A stretch of DNA of 64,000 nucleotides from DASZUK01 sp963745595 (GCA_963745595.1 CAVUYB010000010.1:186001-250000), one strand, 5' to 3'. Numbered from the stretch's first letter, positions 26,312 through 35,821 are shown. Notes: generated by a model not told the origin, from the letters alone. Numbers and translations: made by a program.

Positions 26312-28519
26312 CTACGTACCGCCTACAGGACACTTGCCGACGAATGTCTCGGAGTCGATCCAGGACTGTGATGTCCAGCCTGGTGCCGCTGGATCGAGAT
26401 TGAAGGCCTGCGTCAGATCAGCGAGGAGAGCATCGGCGTAGCGGGAAACCCCATCCGGGCACATGTGCGTGCCATCGGTCATCCGAACTCGAACCCATGT
26501 GCTCAGCGGCGCATTCGGTCGGTCTACCGGGGGCAAGAACGCGCTGTACGTGGTCCCGTGCAGCAGGACCGACCGCGCGACGGGTAGGTACATGACCTTT
26601 CCGGGGAACAGGGCCGCCATGGACTGGGCGACGCGATCCCAGGCCTGCTCACCGGCAGCGTTTTGCGCGATTGTCGGATCTGTTGGTGCCTCGCCTTCCT
26701 CCATGTTCTGCCCGGTCGTCGGAAACTGCAGGAATACGACCGCCGAAACACCCAGGGGTCCAAGAAGCTCCGATACGGCTGATTTGAGCATCTTCGTGTA
26801 GGCGGACTGTCGTTCCAAGGCACATGTGTAGGTGCCATATGTCGCTGCTCCGACGACGCAGGTTCCGTCCCAGCTCCAGGTGGCCAGTACCAGTTGTGGC
26901 CGGGTTGTCCCGATCAGCTGCTTCATCCACGAAAACCCTGTGACGACTGGGCCTGTTTTGGGCTTGTACTCCCGGTTGAGGCCGAAGCCTGTGTACGCCG
27001 ACCTCGATACGTTGACCTCGCCCGTCGCACCGAGTGCCGCCGCGATCCCCCCCGTCGACAGCCGGGCCAGCGAATCGCCGAGCACGCTCACTCGAAGTGG
27101 ATTGGCTGCACTGAACGCCGGCAGGTCGGTGAGGTTGCCGATCGCCCCCCCGGAGCCGGGAACCGCCGAAGAACCGCCGACGGCAGCCACCGGAGCGCCC
27201 TTGGCCACCGGCTGCGTCGGCGCGGCGACCGCCGGAATCGTGGCGACGACGACGATCGCGGCGGTGGCGACCGCGGCCACCGGAGCCAGCGCGAAGCGGG
27301 GCCAGCCGTGCAGCCGTCGCTGCCGGATCGGTCGCTCGACGAGGTAGTAGCTGGCGGTGGCGAGGACGAGCGTCAGCCCGACGCGGGCGAGGTCGAGCCA
27401 GGGCTGGGGCCAGCCGGTCCGGGCGCCGTTGAGGTAGACGATGATCGGCCAGTGCCAGAGATAGATGCCGTACGAGATCATGCCGATCCAGCGGAGCGGC
27501 TGCGTGGAAAGGACGGCGGCGAGTGGGCCCTGATGGAACTGGCGGGCGTCGGCGACGACGATCGCCGCGAGCACCGCGCAGATGAGGAAGCCGCCCTGGA
27601 ACATCCAGCCCTTCGGGAGCCCGGTCGTCGTCCCGGCGGTGACCCAGAAGACGCCGAGGGCGACCGCAGCTACCGGCGCGGCGATGTGCAGCGTCAACCG
27701 GGCCCGTCGACCGGGCTGAGGCCGGGCCGCGGCAATCATGGCGATCGTCGCGCCGGCGAGCATGTCGAACGCGTGGGTATCGGTCCCGAAGTACAGCCGG
27801 GTCGGATCGGCCGCCGGGTGGTACAGGAGCGCCATCAGCCCGGCGGACGCGAGAGCGCCGACGACGGTCACGATCATGCCGACGCGGCGCCACGCGCCGC
27901 GAGCGAGCGTGAGGATCAAGAGCAGCACGGGCGGCCAGACGAGGTAGAACTGCTCTTCGATCGCCAGCGACCAGGTGTGCTCGAGCGGTGACGGCGCGGA
28001 GAACTGGGCGAAGTAGGACTGGTGGGCGAAGATCGCATGCCAGTTGGCGACGTAGAACAGCGTGGCCAGGTCGTCGCCCCGTAGGCCTGATAGGTCGACC
28101 TGGGCGGCCGAGCCGGGCGGCCCGAACCGGCCGTTCAGGACGACGTAGACGGCGATCGCGACGAGCACGAGGAAGAGCGCGGGCAGCAGCCGCCGGGCCC
28201 GGCGGGCCCAGAACGACCCGAGCCTGATCCGGGCGGTCGTCACCCACTCTTCGAGCAGGAGGCTCGTGATCAGGAAGCCAGAGAGGACGAAGAAGAGGTC
28301 GACACCGAGGTAACCACCGGACGCCCATCCGAAGCCGAGGTGGTACGCGAAGACGCCAGCGACCGCGAAGGCGCGCAGGCCGTCGAGGGCGGGCAGGTAC
28401 TGCCCGGTGACTGCGGTCGGCGCATCGACGGTCGTTCCTCGGATGTCGGCCGCGGCGTTGCCGCCAGGCTCGACGATGGGGATCCGCTCGCCCCCCACGA
28501 CCAGGACCCGTTGGTCCAT
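26312..28519 (-). CDS. Acyltransferase-3/SGNH fusion (OafA-like) membrane protein
   Basis: 735 residues. The N-terminal half is an acyltransferase-3 domain with about 11 hydrophobic helices: YLPALDGLRAFAVAGVFAYH (about residue 40, catalytic His), LGVDLFFVLSGFLIT and HTWSLAIEEQFYLVWP. After a flexible stretch around residues 430-480, an extracytoplasmic SGNH hydrolase domain follows, with VLGDSLARL (Ser) and DGTHMCPDGVSRYAD (Asp/His) as its catalytic elements. Such proteins transfer acyl groups to cell-envelope glycans. It follows the LLM gene on the same strand. The acceptor is unknown. Confidence 0.9.
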   Translation of the reverse strand: MDQRVLVVGGERIPIVEPGGNAAADIRGTTVDAPTAVTGQYLPALDGLRAFAVAGVFAYHLGFGWASGGYLGVDLFFVLSGFLITSLLLEEWVTTARIRLGSFWARRARRLLPALFLVLVAIAVYVVLNGRFGPPGSAAQVDLSGLRGDDLATLFYVANWHAIFAHQSYFAQFSAPSPLEHTWSLAIEEQFYLVWPPVLLLILTLARGAWRRVGMIVTVVGALASAGLMALLYHPAADPTRLYFGTDTHAFDMLAGATIAMIAAARPQPGRRARLTLHIAAPVAAVALGVFWVTAGTTTGLPKGWMFQGGFLICAVLAAIVVADARQFHQGPLAAVLSTQPLRWIGMISYGIYLWHWPIIVYLNGARTGWPQPWLDLARVGLTLVLATASYYLVERPIRQRRLHGWPRFALAPVAAVATAAIVVVATIPAVAAPTQPVAKGAPVAAVGGSSAVPGSGGAIGNLTDLPAFSAANPLRVSVLGDSLARLSTGGIAAALGATGEVNVSRSAYTGFGLNREYKPKTGPVVTGFSWMKQLIGTTRPQLVLATWSWDGTCVVGAATYGTYTCALERQSAYTKMLKSAVSELLGPLGVSAVVFLQFPTTGQNMEEGEAPTDPTIAQNAAGEQAWDRVAQSMAALFPGKVMYLPVARSVLLHGTTYSAFLPPVDRPNAPLSTWVRVRMTDGTHMCPDGVSRYADALLADLTQAFNLDPAAPGWTSQSWIDSETFVGKCPVGGT

Positions 28520-28539
28520 CTACCGACGCACCAGGCGGT

Positions 28540-29304
28540 TCATCCAGCCCACCGGTCGACGAGATCGTCGACGAGCGGTCCGACGTCGTCGACGATCTCG
28601 ACGAGGGCGATCACGCCGTCGACGCCGGCGTCGTAGAGGCCGGCGGCAAAGCGGTCGTCCGGGACGCGCCCGCGCCACAGCACCGGCCCGGCACGTCGAA
28701 GGCCGGCGATGTCGATCTCGTCCGGACGGCCGATGAAGACGCAGCCGACGCGCCGCCCCGGCCGCCTGTTCATCGTCGAGGTCTTTGCGGGGACGCTCGG
28801 CTTCGCGATCGTGCCCGGCGGCGGCGCGCTCGGTGCGGTGGTGCTCGACTGCATCAGCAGTACGGGTCCGCCCGGCCGGATCGGCACCGGTCGGTTGACG
28901 GCGCCGTCGACGTCGTAGTGCTGACCGGTGAACTGCAGCGACTGGCCGGCGAAGAGGGCCTGGCAGATCGTCACGGCCTCTTCGAGCTCCGAGGTGCTCC
29001 CGTCGACCAGCACACCGGCACGGCCTCCGGACGTTACGTCGAGCGCGGTCACATCCCGGGCGAGAACGGCCGGGTGACGGCCGCCGGCGAGCTCGCAGAC
29101 GACGCCAAGGACGACGTGATCAGTTGCCGGCACGAGCCCACCAGCGAGGGTGCACGGATCGCACCCGCCGTCGGCGATCCAGACCGTGCCGGCGCCGTGT
29201 CGTTCGGCGGTGACGGCCATCGACCGCCACGCGGCGACCCGATCGGCGTCGGCGCCGACGGGTAGGACGGGCAACTCGACCCCAATGCGAACGGCGCGGT
29301 CCAC
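28540..29304 (-). CDS. Luciferase-like (LLM) family protein, shortened
   Basis: 254 residues, somewhat shorter than usual for the family (about 280-330). VRIGVELPVLPVGADADRVA, TAERHGAGTVWIADGGCDPC and HVVLGVVCELAGGRHPAVLARDV (only partly conserved) resemble the N-terminal half of the TIM barrel, and LFAGQSLQFTGQHYDVDGAV is the typical later motif. The segment around 150-185 (SSTTAPSAPPPGTIAKPSVP) is low-complexity, where the barrel should continue, so activity is doubtful. Same direction as the acyltransferase, 20 bases upstream of its start. Confidence 0.6.
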   Translation of the reverse strand: MDRAVRIGVELPVLPVGADADRVAAWRSMAVTAERHGAGTVWIADGGCDPCTLAGGLVPATDHVVLGVVCELAGGRHPAVLARDVTALDVTSGGRAGVLVDGSTSELEEAVTICQALFAGQSLQFTGQHYDVDGAVNRPVPIRPGGPVLLMQSSTTAPSAPPPGTIAKPSVPAKTSTMNRRPGRRVGCVFIGRPDEIDIAGLRRAGPVLWRGRVPDDRFAAGLYDAGVDGVIALVEIVDDVGPLVDDLVDRWAG

Positions 29305-29329
29305 GGCGGGTCACAGGGTAGTTGCCGGG

Positions 29330-29698
29330 CTACGGCAGTTGGCGGCGGAAGGCCGACACGCCGACGACCGGGGCGCCAGCAGCGCGGACGTCGGTGGCCA
29401 ACGCGGCGTCGGACGTCACGACGGTCGCCGACGGACCGCTCGACCGGGCGAGGTCGGCGATGACGTGATCGGCGGCATTCGGGCCGCCGGGGGCGAAGAG
29501 GACGGTGATACCGGCCCGCTCGCCGGCGTCGATCTCATCGGGTTGCGGATGGCCATCGAAGACGACCGTCACCGGTCCGTGCTCCCCGGCGAACGCCGCG
29601 AGCTCGACGACGAGTCGGCGACGGGCGGCCGGGCGGTCCCGCCACCAACCGTTCGGCCGGGAACCGATCACGTTCATCCCGTCGACGATCCAGCCCAC
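29330..29698 (-). CDS. NYN-domain (YacP-like) protein
   Basis: 122-residue PIN-like/NYN-domain protein, relative of YacP and Rae1 ribonucleases. GWIVDGMNVIGSRPNGWWRD holds the first acidic residue, VTVVFDGHPQ the second, and PNAADHVIADLAR plus TVVTSDAALA the remaining acidic positions, so the metal site looks complete. A GTG at 29698 opens directly on the first strand; the frame continues upstream into dprA. It is co-directional with dprA, 30 bases away. Probable ribonuclease; target unknown. Confidence 0.82.
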   Translation of the reverse strand: MGWIVDGMNVIGSRPNGWWRDRPAARRRLVVELAAFAGEHGPVTVVFDGHPQPDEIDAGERAGITVLFAPGGPNAADHVIADLARSSGPSATVVTSDAALATDVRAAGAPVVGVSAFRRQLP

Positions 29699-29727
29699 CT
29701 GCCCAGCCTGCCAGCTTCCCCAGCCGG

Positions 29728-30828
29728 TCAGGCTCGCTCCCACCACCCGGCGTCGCCGTGGACGAGCCCATCCGTCTGCAACTGCTCGAGCGCGGCCGAG
29801 ACGACGTCGATCGACAGGCCCGTCCGGCCGAGCACCTGCTCGACGGAGCTCGGCTCCCACTCGACCGCGGCGAGCACGGTCGCGATCGGCTCGTCGACCG
29901 GGCGGTCGACCGACTCGGCCCGGCGATCGCGGTGCGGGCGAACCGGCACGTCGCCGGCACGGGCAAGGCCGACCGCGACGAGGATGTCGGCGACGTCACG
30001 GACGACGAAACACCCGTCGGCAAGTAGGTCGTTCGTTCCGGCCGACGCCGGGCTCCGGACGGACCCGGGGACCGCACCGACCGATATCCCGCGACGGGCA
30101 GCGAGCGGGACGGCGTGGAGCGCGTCGCCGTTCCCGTGGCTCTCGACGACGACGAGCACATCGGCGAGGGCAGCGACGATCCGGTTCCGCTCCATGAGCC
30201 GCCACGGCAGCTCTGCGGTGCCGATCGGCCATTCAGAGAAAATCGCGCCGGACTCTGCGACACGTTCCCAGAGCCGGGCGTGGCGGCGGGGCCTCGGATC
30301 GTCGAGGCCACCGGCGACGACTGCGACGGGCGGTCCGCCGGTCGAGCCGGATGCGGTCCATCCGGCGACCGCGCCCTCGTGCACTGCGCCGCTGATACCC
30401 GGAGAGAGTCCTGAGATGACGGCGACGCCGGCCGCGGCGAGGTCGGCGCCGACCTGGGCGGCGACACCCAATCCATAGCGGGTCGCGCTCCGGGTCCCGA
30501 CGACGGCGACCGCCGGGAACTGGTCGATCTCGGTCGCCCGGCCGACCGAGAAGAGGACGGCCGGCGCCTCGGCATCCTCGGCCAGGGTTTGCGGGTAGGC
30601 CGACTGGCCGAGGGTCAGGATGTCGATCCCCGCGACCCGGTGAGCGTCCCAGAGGGCCGAGACGTCGATCCGGATGGCCCGTTCCTGCCACTCGTCGCCC
30701 CACCGGCCGCGGAGCAGGTCCGCCCAGACTTCGGACGCGGGGGCCGCGTCCAGCCACGCCCGGCGGCGCTTGAGCGGGACCCCAGCGACTGACGTGACGG
30801 CGGCGGCATAGGCCGGCTCGGGCAACAT
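29728..30828 (-). CDS. dprA: DNA-processing protein DprA/Smf, divergent
   Basis: Rossmann-fold protein that loads RecA on single-stranded DNA entering the cell. AVAVVGTRSATRYGLGVAAQ and GVAVISGLSPGISGAVHEGA match the DprA core; the normal SGLARGID(A/G)xAH motif appears as SGLSPGISGAVH. ERNRIVAALADVLVVVESHG and GAVPGSVRSPASAGTNDLLA complete the domain, and residues after 300 form a winged helix (VEQVLGRTGLSIDVVSAALE). Start at 30828 (MLPEPAYAAAVT) is chosen by domain extent; the frame runs 20 codons further. Divergence at the DNA-binding motif may mean altered activity. Confidence 0.87.
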   Translation of the reverse strand: MLPEPAYAAAVTSVAGVPLKRRRAWLDAAPASEVWADLLRGRWGDEWQERAIRIDVSALWDAHRVAGIDILTLGQSAYPQTLAEDAEAPAVLFSVGRATEIDQFPAVAVVGTRSATRYGLGVAAQVGADLAAAGVAVISGLSPGISGAVHEGAVAGWTASGSTGGPPVAVVAGGLDDPRPRRHARLWERVAESGAIFSEWPIGTAELPWRLMERNRIVAALADVLVVVESHGNGDALHAVPLAARRGISVGAVPGSVRSPASAGTNDLLADGCFVVRDVADILVAVGLARAGDVPVRPHRDRRAESVDRPVDEPIATVLAAVEWEPSSVEQVLGRTGLSIDVVSAALEQLQTDGLVHGDAGWWERA

Positions 30829-30906
30829 GCCGCAGAACGGTCTGTCGAACCGGCGTCGCCGCGCGCGGCAGGCCCCGCCACGCGACATAGCCGCAGCCCC
30901 GCAGCG

Positions 30907-31272
30907 TCAATCAGAGCCGGCGGCGTCCGCCAGATGTGACTCGCCCGCCCGCTGGAGGGACGGCCCGTGACTTGCCCAGTCGAATCGCTGGTTGGCTGGC
31001 CTCGCCCGCCCGCTGGCCAACCCGCCGTTCGGTCGGCCCGCCGGCCGGACGGCCGACCGCCCAGCTACGGCATGACGCGATGATGCCAGGTCGCGCCCGG
31101 TCGATCGGAGCGTGACGATGGAGACGATCAGACCGATCGCACCGACGATCATCAGGACGGCCCCTTCGGCGTTGATCGTCAACCCGTGCGAAGACGGGAC
31201 GGGCGTCGCCGCGAAGTCCAGGATCGCCCCGACGACCAGGGCGGCAATGCTCGCACCCAATCCACTGACCAT
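30907..31272 (-). CDS. DUF6458-type small membrane protein
   Basis: 121 residues with a good GGGAGGA upstream of the ATG. Two hydrophobic helices (about residues 5-22 and 36-56) separated by a short loop, GLTINAEGAVLMIVGAIGLI, are the DUF6458 pattern seen across actinobacteria. The long basic tail (about 57-121) is poorly conserved in character and may not be structured. Function unknown. Confidence 0.75.
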   Translation of the reverse strand: MVSGLGASIAALVVGAILDFAATPVPSSHGLTINAEGAVLMIVGAIGLIVSIVTLRSTGRDLASSRHAVAGRSAVRPAGRPNGGLASGRARPANQRFDWASHGPSLQRAGESHLADAAGSD

Positions 31273-31575
31273 GGTCTACTTCCTCCCGATATTGGCCACC
31301 GTGGTGGCTGTCGGTGCCGGAAATCCCCCATCGACCTTCCCTGGGAGGTCAAAGCTAAACCTGCGGGCGGTTGGATGTCGGGATCCTGCCGCCGCGGTGT
31401 ATCTACGACGACGAGATACGCCTCCGACCAGGACAGACGTACGAGCGAACCAGTTGGATCACGGCGGCGATCGGCGCACAGACGAGGACCGCGGATCGAC
31501 CGACCGTCGCCGCCGGGAAACCGCCGGCGTTCGGAAACCGCGGTTGCAGCGACAGGTCCGACGTAATCTGCCGAC
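31273..31575. other. Divergent intergenic region
   Basis: No supported gene between the DUF6458 and phosphatase genes. It should hold both promoters. A 9-base-pair inverted repeat with a 9-base spacer (31396-31422, arms GGTGTATCT and AGATACGCC, one G-T pair) is the only structure noticed; no strong -35/-10 pair stands out. Confidence 0.5.
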
Positions 31576-32067
31576 GTGCTGATCCTGCTGGTCCGCCACG
31601 GTCACGCGGGATCGAAGGCTGCGTGGGACGGCGACGACGACGTCCGACCGCTGAACGAGCGCGGGCTGGCGGAGGCGAAGGCGCTCGTCGACGTCGTCGA
31701 GCGGTTCGCGCCGACCCGGATCGTGTCGAGCCCGCTGCTTCGATGCGTCCAGACGGTCGAGCCACTGGCCGGTCGGCTGGCGATCCCGGTGGAGGTGTCG
31801 GAGCGACTGGTGCCGGGAGCCCGAAAGCGGGTCCGCGCATTCCTCCGGGAAATCGCGACGGATACGACGTCACCGGTCGCCGTCTGCACGCACGGCGAGG
31901 TCATCCAAGTCGTCCAGACCGCGTTCCCGAAACGGGTCTCGGGGGCGAAGACGCGGACGGTCCGGGCGAAGGGGTCGACGTGGGTCCTCGAGTACAGCGG
32001 CGGACGGCTCCGGTCAGCCCGCTACCTGCCGGCGCCGCGCTGGTCGGCTGGCCAGGCCACGACGTAG
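31576..32067 (+). CDS. SixA-like histidine phosphatase
   Basis: 163-residue branch-2-like phosphoglycerate-mutase-fold phosphatase. The catalytic motif is LLVRHGHAGSK (RHG at residues 7-9), and ARIVSSPLLRCVQT-like RIVSSPLLRCVQTVEPLAGR and VCTHGEV supply the remaining Arg and His. Phosphohistidine phosphatases of this size act on HPr-like domains or, in actinobacteria, pair with Nudix proteins; no such partner is adjacent. GTG start. Confidence 0.85.
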   Translation: MLILLVRHGHAGSKAAWDGDDDVRPLNERGLAEAKALVDVVERFAPTRIVSSPLLRCVQTVEPLAGRLAIPVEVSERLVPGARKRVRAFLREIATDTTSPVAVCTHGEVIQVVQTAFPKRVSGAKTRTVRAKGSTWVLEYSGGRLRSARYLPAPRWSAGQATT

Positions 32068-32131
32068 CCGCGGTATCGAGGGAGGGCCCCGGTCGCCGCC
32101 GAAACCGGCGGCGTGGGGGCATACGGGCGGC

Positions 32132-34078
32132 TCAGCTCCCGGTGGTCGTCGTGGTCGTCGTGGTCGTCGATCCGGCGGGCGGGACGAACGTGAACGACGC
32201 GCCCGCGCAGTCCTCCGGATGGGCGGCGACGACGGTGTAGATCGGACCAGTCGGCGCGTTCGGTGTCGTCGTGGTGGTCGTCGTCGTCGAGGACGTGGTC
32301 GGCGGGAGCTCCCAGACGGCGAGGGCGGCCGCGCTGTTCAGGCACGAGAGCGCTGGGTCATCGGTGGTGAAGTGGGTGACGGTCCCGACGTTCGTCGCGC
32401 CAGGCTGTGTCAGTGTCGCCGGCGGGACCGCGGGGCCCTCATCGAGGGTGACCATCTGGCCGCCCCATGTCGCGGTGTACGTGTACGACGGCGTGGTCGT
32501 CGACGTCGTCCCGCCGCCGGGTGCTGCGGTCGTCGAGGTCGACGTCGATGGAGCGGTTGTTGCCGTGGTCGTCGGTGACGAGCCGCCACCGACCGGTGCC
32601 GCGGAGGTCGGCGTCGTGCTCCCGGGCGACGTGCCTCCGGTTACGGGTGAGGTCCCGGCGCCCCCCCCGGCGCCCCCGCCGGCGACCGTCGAGGTGGTCG
32701 TCGACGACGAGTTGGCCGGTGCGGTGGTGGTCGACGTGGGCGTCCCGGGCGACGGCGCGTACGTGATCGACGGCGCGGTTCCGCCGAGGGCGGTGAGCGT
32801 CGCCGCGTCGGCGGAGCCGTCCATCCCGAGGGCCCACACGCCGGTGCCGGCGAGCCCGAACAGGTGGGCGAGCTGGGAGACGTCGTAGAGGGACGTCGGG
32901 TCGTCGAAGAACGACTCGTGCCACTGCGTCCCGACCTGGTAGGCGGTCCAGGCGGAATCGGTGACCGGGTCCCAGTACGTCGGGTGGCCGGCGGTGGCGA
33001 TCTGGCTGTACGCGAGATCTGTGACCGGCCCGGTGGCCGCGGCGGTGAGCGTGTCGCCGTTCGTCGGCCAGTCGAGGCCGAAGAGCGGGGCGCCGAGGAT
33101 CACCTTGCTGGCGGGCACGGCGGCCGCGTACTGACCGGCGGTGGTGACGTCGTTGAACAGTGACGACGTCAGCGGCGATGTCGCCTGCGCGTTGGCGGAG
33201 AGGTTCGGGGAGTACTGCATGACGAAGAAGCCATCGACGACGTTGGCGAGCGCGGGGATGTCGTAGAAGCCGTTCGGGTCGCCGGCGGACGACGCGTACG
33301 TGTCCATCGTCACCTGCCAGTGCGGGTTGACCTGGTGGAGCGCGGTCGACACCTGGCCGACGAGGTTCGTCAGGCCGGCTTGGTCGGCGCTCCCGTCACC
33401 CTCGAGGTCGAGGTTGACGCCGTCGAGGTCCTTCGCTTCGACCGCGCCGATCAGTGCCTGCGCCAGCGTGGCCGGGGCGGTCGGGCTCGAGGTGAGCTGG
33501 TCGAGCGACTGCTGGTCGAAGTCGTCGACGGTCAGTACGACACGGACGCCGGCGGCATGAGCCCGGTCGATCAGGTTGACGAGATCCTGGCTCTGGTACC
33601 CGTTCCAACCCGATCCGGACTCGTCGAGCGTGCCGTCGGGGTTGATGTCGATCGAGAAGTAGGCGATCGTCGTCAGGCCGGCAACGTCGAACGTTGTGCT
33701 CTGGCCGAGCGTCCAGTACGGCGCGAAGCCGAAGACCTCGTGGCTGGCGAGCGGCGCGGCGGTGGCGAGCGACGCCGGCGCGGGAGCCGGCGAGGACGTC
33801 GCCGGCGCCAGCTTCGCCCGGTGGCGGCCACCGAGCAACGAGAAATCGGCGTTGCCGGCCTTCCCGGAGTGCTCGGACGCGGAGGAGCCGGCGGCCCGGT
33901 CCGGCGCGCCATCGCTCGACGCCGCGAAGACGACGATCCCGGCGACGGCGGCGACCGCGACGATCGAGGCGACCGCGGCGGCGATCAGCCGCTGGCGGGG
34001 GCCCGACCGTTGGACCGACGCCCGGGCGGACCCGACGGTGGCCGCGCCCCACCGGAGCAGCCGCTGGCGACGATTCAT
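32132..34078 (-). CDS. Membrane-anchored GH18 family glycosyl hydrolase with Thr-rich tail
   Basis: 648 residues. A single helix near residues 28-54 (VASIVAVAAVAGIVVFAASS) anchors or exports the protein. The GH18 domain spans about 110-430: FGFAPYWTLGQSTTFDVAGL, TIAYFSIDINPDGTLDES, then DLDGVNLDLEGDGS, a version of DGxDxDxE that keeps the acid/base Glu, and VVDGFFVMQYSPNLS. This resembles YaaH/chitinase-like proteins acting on the envelope. From about 430 on the sequence is Thr/Ser/Pro/Gly-rich (TSTTTAPANSSSTTTSTVAG), with a folded piece around 545-600 (YTATWGGQMVTLDEGPAVPP). Likely cell-surface hydrolase; substrate unknown. Confidence 0.85.
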   Translation of the reverse strand: MNRRQRLLRWGAATVGSARASVQRSGPRQRLIAAAVASIVAVAAVAGIVVFAASSDGAPDRAAGSSASEHSGKAGNADFSLLGGRHRAKLAPATSSPAPAPASLATAAPLASHEVFGFAPYWTLGQSTTFDVAGLTTIAYFSIDINPDGTLDESGSGWNGYQSQDLVNLIDRAHAAGVRVVLTVDDFDQQSLDQLTSSPTAPATLAQALIGAVEAKDLDGVNLDLEGDGSADQAGLTNLVGQVSTALHQVNPHWQVTMDTYASSAGDPNGFYDIPALANVVDGFFVMQYSPNLSANAQATSPLTSSLFNDVTTAGQYAAAVPASKVILGAPLFGLDWPTNGDTLTAAATGPVTDLAYSQIATAGHPTYWDPVTDSAWTAYQVGTQWHESFFDDPTSLYDVSQLAHLFGLAGTGVWALGMDGSADAATLTALGGTAPSITYAPSPGTPTSTTTAPANSSSTTTSTVAGGGAGGGAGTSPVTGGTSPGSTTPTSAAPVGGGSSPTTTATTAPSTSTSTTAAPGGGTTSTTTPSYTYTATWGGQMVTLDEGPAVPPATLTQPGATNVGTVTHFTTDDPALSCLNSAAALAVWELPPTTSSTTTTTTTTPNAPTGPIYTVVAAHPEDCAGASFTFVPPAGSTTTTTTTTTGS

Positions 34079-34574
34079 CTCTTCGTTCGGTCCGCGTTGC
34101 AGGACGGTGCTCTACTTCCGTTGCTCGTGCTCGATCTCGGGCCGCCGCCGGACGCCGCCGCCATGTACCTCGTCGCCAGCCGATGACCGCGAGCGCCCGT
34201 CGAAAGGAGCGCCGGTCTGGCGGCCGGGACTCGAGCCGCGCCATATCGAATTCCGAGTTGCAAGGTTCCGGTGTCAACGTATCGCCGGCCGCAGCCGTTT
34301 CTTCGTCGCCCCGACGGATGACGCCGATCCCGGTCTCCGGCCTCCGCGCCGAGAACTCCGAGACAACCACCTCACACGGGGATTGCGCGCCCGCCGCGCT
34401 TCACCGATCGCATCGATAGAAAACAGCGAATACACGTACTGGCGCCGCCTCCACTATGGAGGGTGCCGGCGCGCGATGCAAGCAAACGTTCGGTGACCGG
34501 ACAGTTTACGGACCGCGAAGACCCAGGTACGTCGCACCCGATGGCTGCGGCCGGCCGGTACGCTGGGCGTCGCC
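34079..34574. other. Intergenic region between GH18 and thioesterase genes
   Basis: No gene supported. AT content is higher around 34230-34290 and 34410-34510, as expected for divergent promoters. An imperfect hairpin is visible at about 34442-34473, centred on CCTCC-ACTAT-GGAGG and flanked by GC-rich partly pairing arms. A short stretch at 34209-34232 resembles an antisense tRNA T-arm but does not fold. Confidence 0.5.
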
Positions 34575-35013
34575 GTGGCAACCGTGAAGGACATGGACCG
34601 ATGGCTCGGCGACGGTGGGATGCCGGTGATCGGCCTGGTCGGGGGGTCGTTCGACCGCTACGGCGTCGACGGCGAGGATCTCGGGTGGGTCGACGGTGCG
34701 TTCGTGCCGGAGCCGGTGGCCTGCAACCCGCACGGCGTCGTCCAGGCCGGCGTGCACGCGGTCGTCCTCGACGCGGCGATGAATTTCCGCGATCAACGCC
34801 GCGCTGCCCGGCCGTGACCGGACGCGGGCGACGCTGGAGATGAAGACGGAGACGATGCGGCCGGCGGTGGCGGGCGAACGGTACGCGCTCCACGGCGAGG
34901 TCGTCCGCCTCGCTCGGCAGGTCGCGTACGGTGAGGCGACGGTCCGCGACGCGGACGGGAACCTCGTCAGCCGGGGCACCGGGACGTTCCTCCTCCACCG
35001 AGAACCGAGCTGA
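34575..35013 (+). pseudogene. PaaI-like hotdog thioesterase, one-base frameshift
   Basis: Small hotdog-fold acyl-CoA thioesterase. The first part gives GWVDGAFVPEPVACNPHGVV and QAGVHAVVLDAAMNF, the usual HGG-like helix region; the second part, in another frame, gives INAALPGRDRTRATLEMKTE, MRPAVAGERYALHGEVVRLA and ends GTGTFLLHREPS. Removing one base at 34787-34788, where the sequence reads AATTTCCGCG, joins them into a normal ~145-residue protein (AMNFAINAALP). GTG start at 34575 has only a weak site; ATG at 34592 lies out of frame. The VOC gene follows 64 bases downstream. Confidence 0.78.
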
Positions 35014-35077
35014 GAAGGCGCCGGCCGCGTTCGTGTCGTTCGACGACGATCCGATCGACGACGCCGAAGGAGGCACG

Positions 35078-35821
35078 ATGCCCGAGGTCGAGCTCGAGGA
35101 CTGGCCGCCCGCCGGGCCACGGCACGGCGACATCGGGTACGTCTCGCTCTGGGTGCCCGACGTCGAACGGGCGGCCGACTTCTTCGCCGCGGTCCTCGGC
35201 TGGCGGTACGGCCCGGCGAGCGGACCGAACGGCCGGCGGGTCGAGGGCCGTGACGTCCACCACGGCCTGTGGGGCGGCGAGGAGCGGGCGACGCTGTTCT
35301 GCTGCTTCGCGGTCGCCGACGTCGCCGAGGCGGCCGAGCGTGTCCGGGTGGCCGGGGGCACCGCGAGCGAGCCGCATCAAGAACCGTTCGGGATGATCGT
35401 CGAAGGCGTCGACGACCAGGGCATCCGGTTCGCGGCCTACCAACCGCCGGACGGTGTCGGCCGGGGTGGGGCGATGCCGGCCAACGGCCGGCGACACGGT
35501 GACGTCGCGTACGTGACGATGGAAGTCGTCGACGCCGCGAAAGCTCGCGCCTTCTACGGCCACGTGCTCGGCTGGCAGTTCGCCGCCGGCCACGTCGCGG
35601 ACGGCTGGCAGGTGCACGACGTCGCGCCGATGGTCGGCCTGTCCGGCGGACATGACGTCGCGACGACGTGGGCGATGTACCGCGTCGACGACGTCGGCGC
35701 GGTGGTCGACGCGGTTCGAGACGCTGGAGGCACCGCGACGGACCCCGCGGTCCAGCCGTACGGCGTGACGTCGATCTGCACCGACGACCAGGGAACGAGG
35801 TTCTCGGTCGGGCAGTTCTGA
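35078..35821 (+). CDS. Two-domain VOC family (glyoxalase-like) protein
   Basis: 247 residues made of two vicinal-oxygen-chelate domains: about 13-123 (HGDIGYVSLWVPDVERAADF, FFAAVLGWRYG, QGIRFAAYQPP) and about 138-247 (HGDVAYVTMEVVDAAKARAF, GHVLGWQFAAG, DQGTRFSVGQF). The tandem layout is common in actinobacterial glyoxalase/bleomycin-resistance-like proteins. The ATG is preceded by GAAGGAGG. Reaction unknown. A weak GC hairpin follows the stop. Confidence 0.85.
   Translation: MPEVELEDWPPAGPRHGDIGYVSLWVPDVERAADFFAAVLGWRYGPASGPNGRRVEGRDVHHGLWGGEERATLFCCFAVADVAEAAERVRVAGGTASEPHQEPFGMIVEGVDDQGIRFAAYQPPDGVGRGGAMPANGRRHGDVAYVTMEVVDAAKARAFYGHVLGWQFAAGHVADGWQVHDVAPMVGLSGGHDVATTWAMYRVDDVGAVVDAVRDAGGTATDPAVQPYGVTSICTDDQGTRFSVGQF

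Noticed and set aside
34209..34232. Antisense tRNA-like T-arm (GGCTCGAGTCCCGG on the minus strand)
   Set aside because: The T-stem mismatches at two or more positions, no matching acceptor or anticodon stem can be drawn, and residue 54 is not T. At best a remnant.
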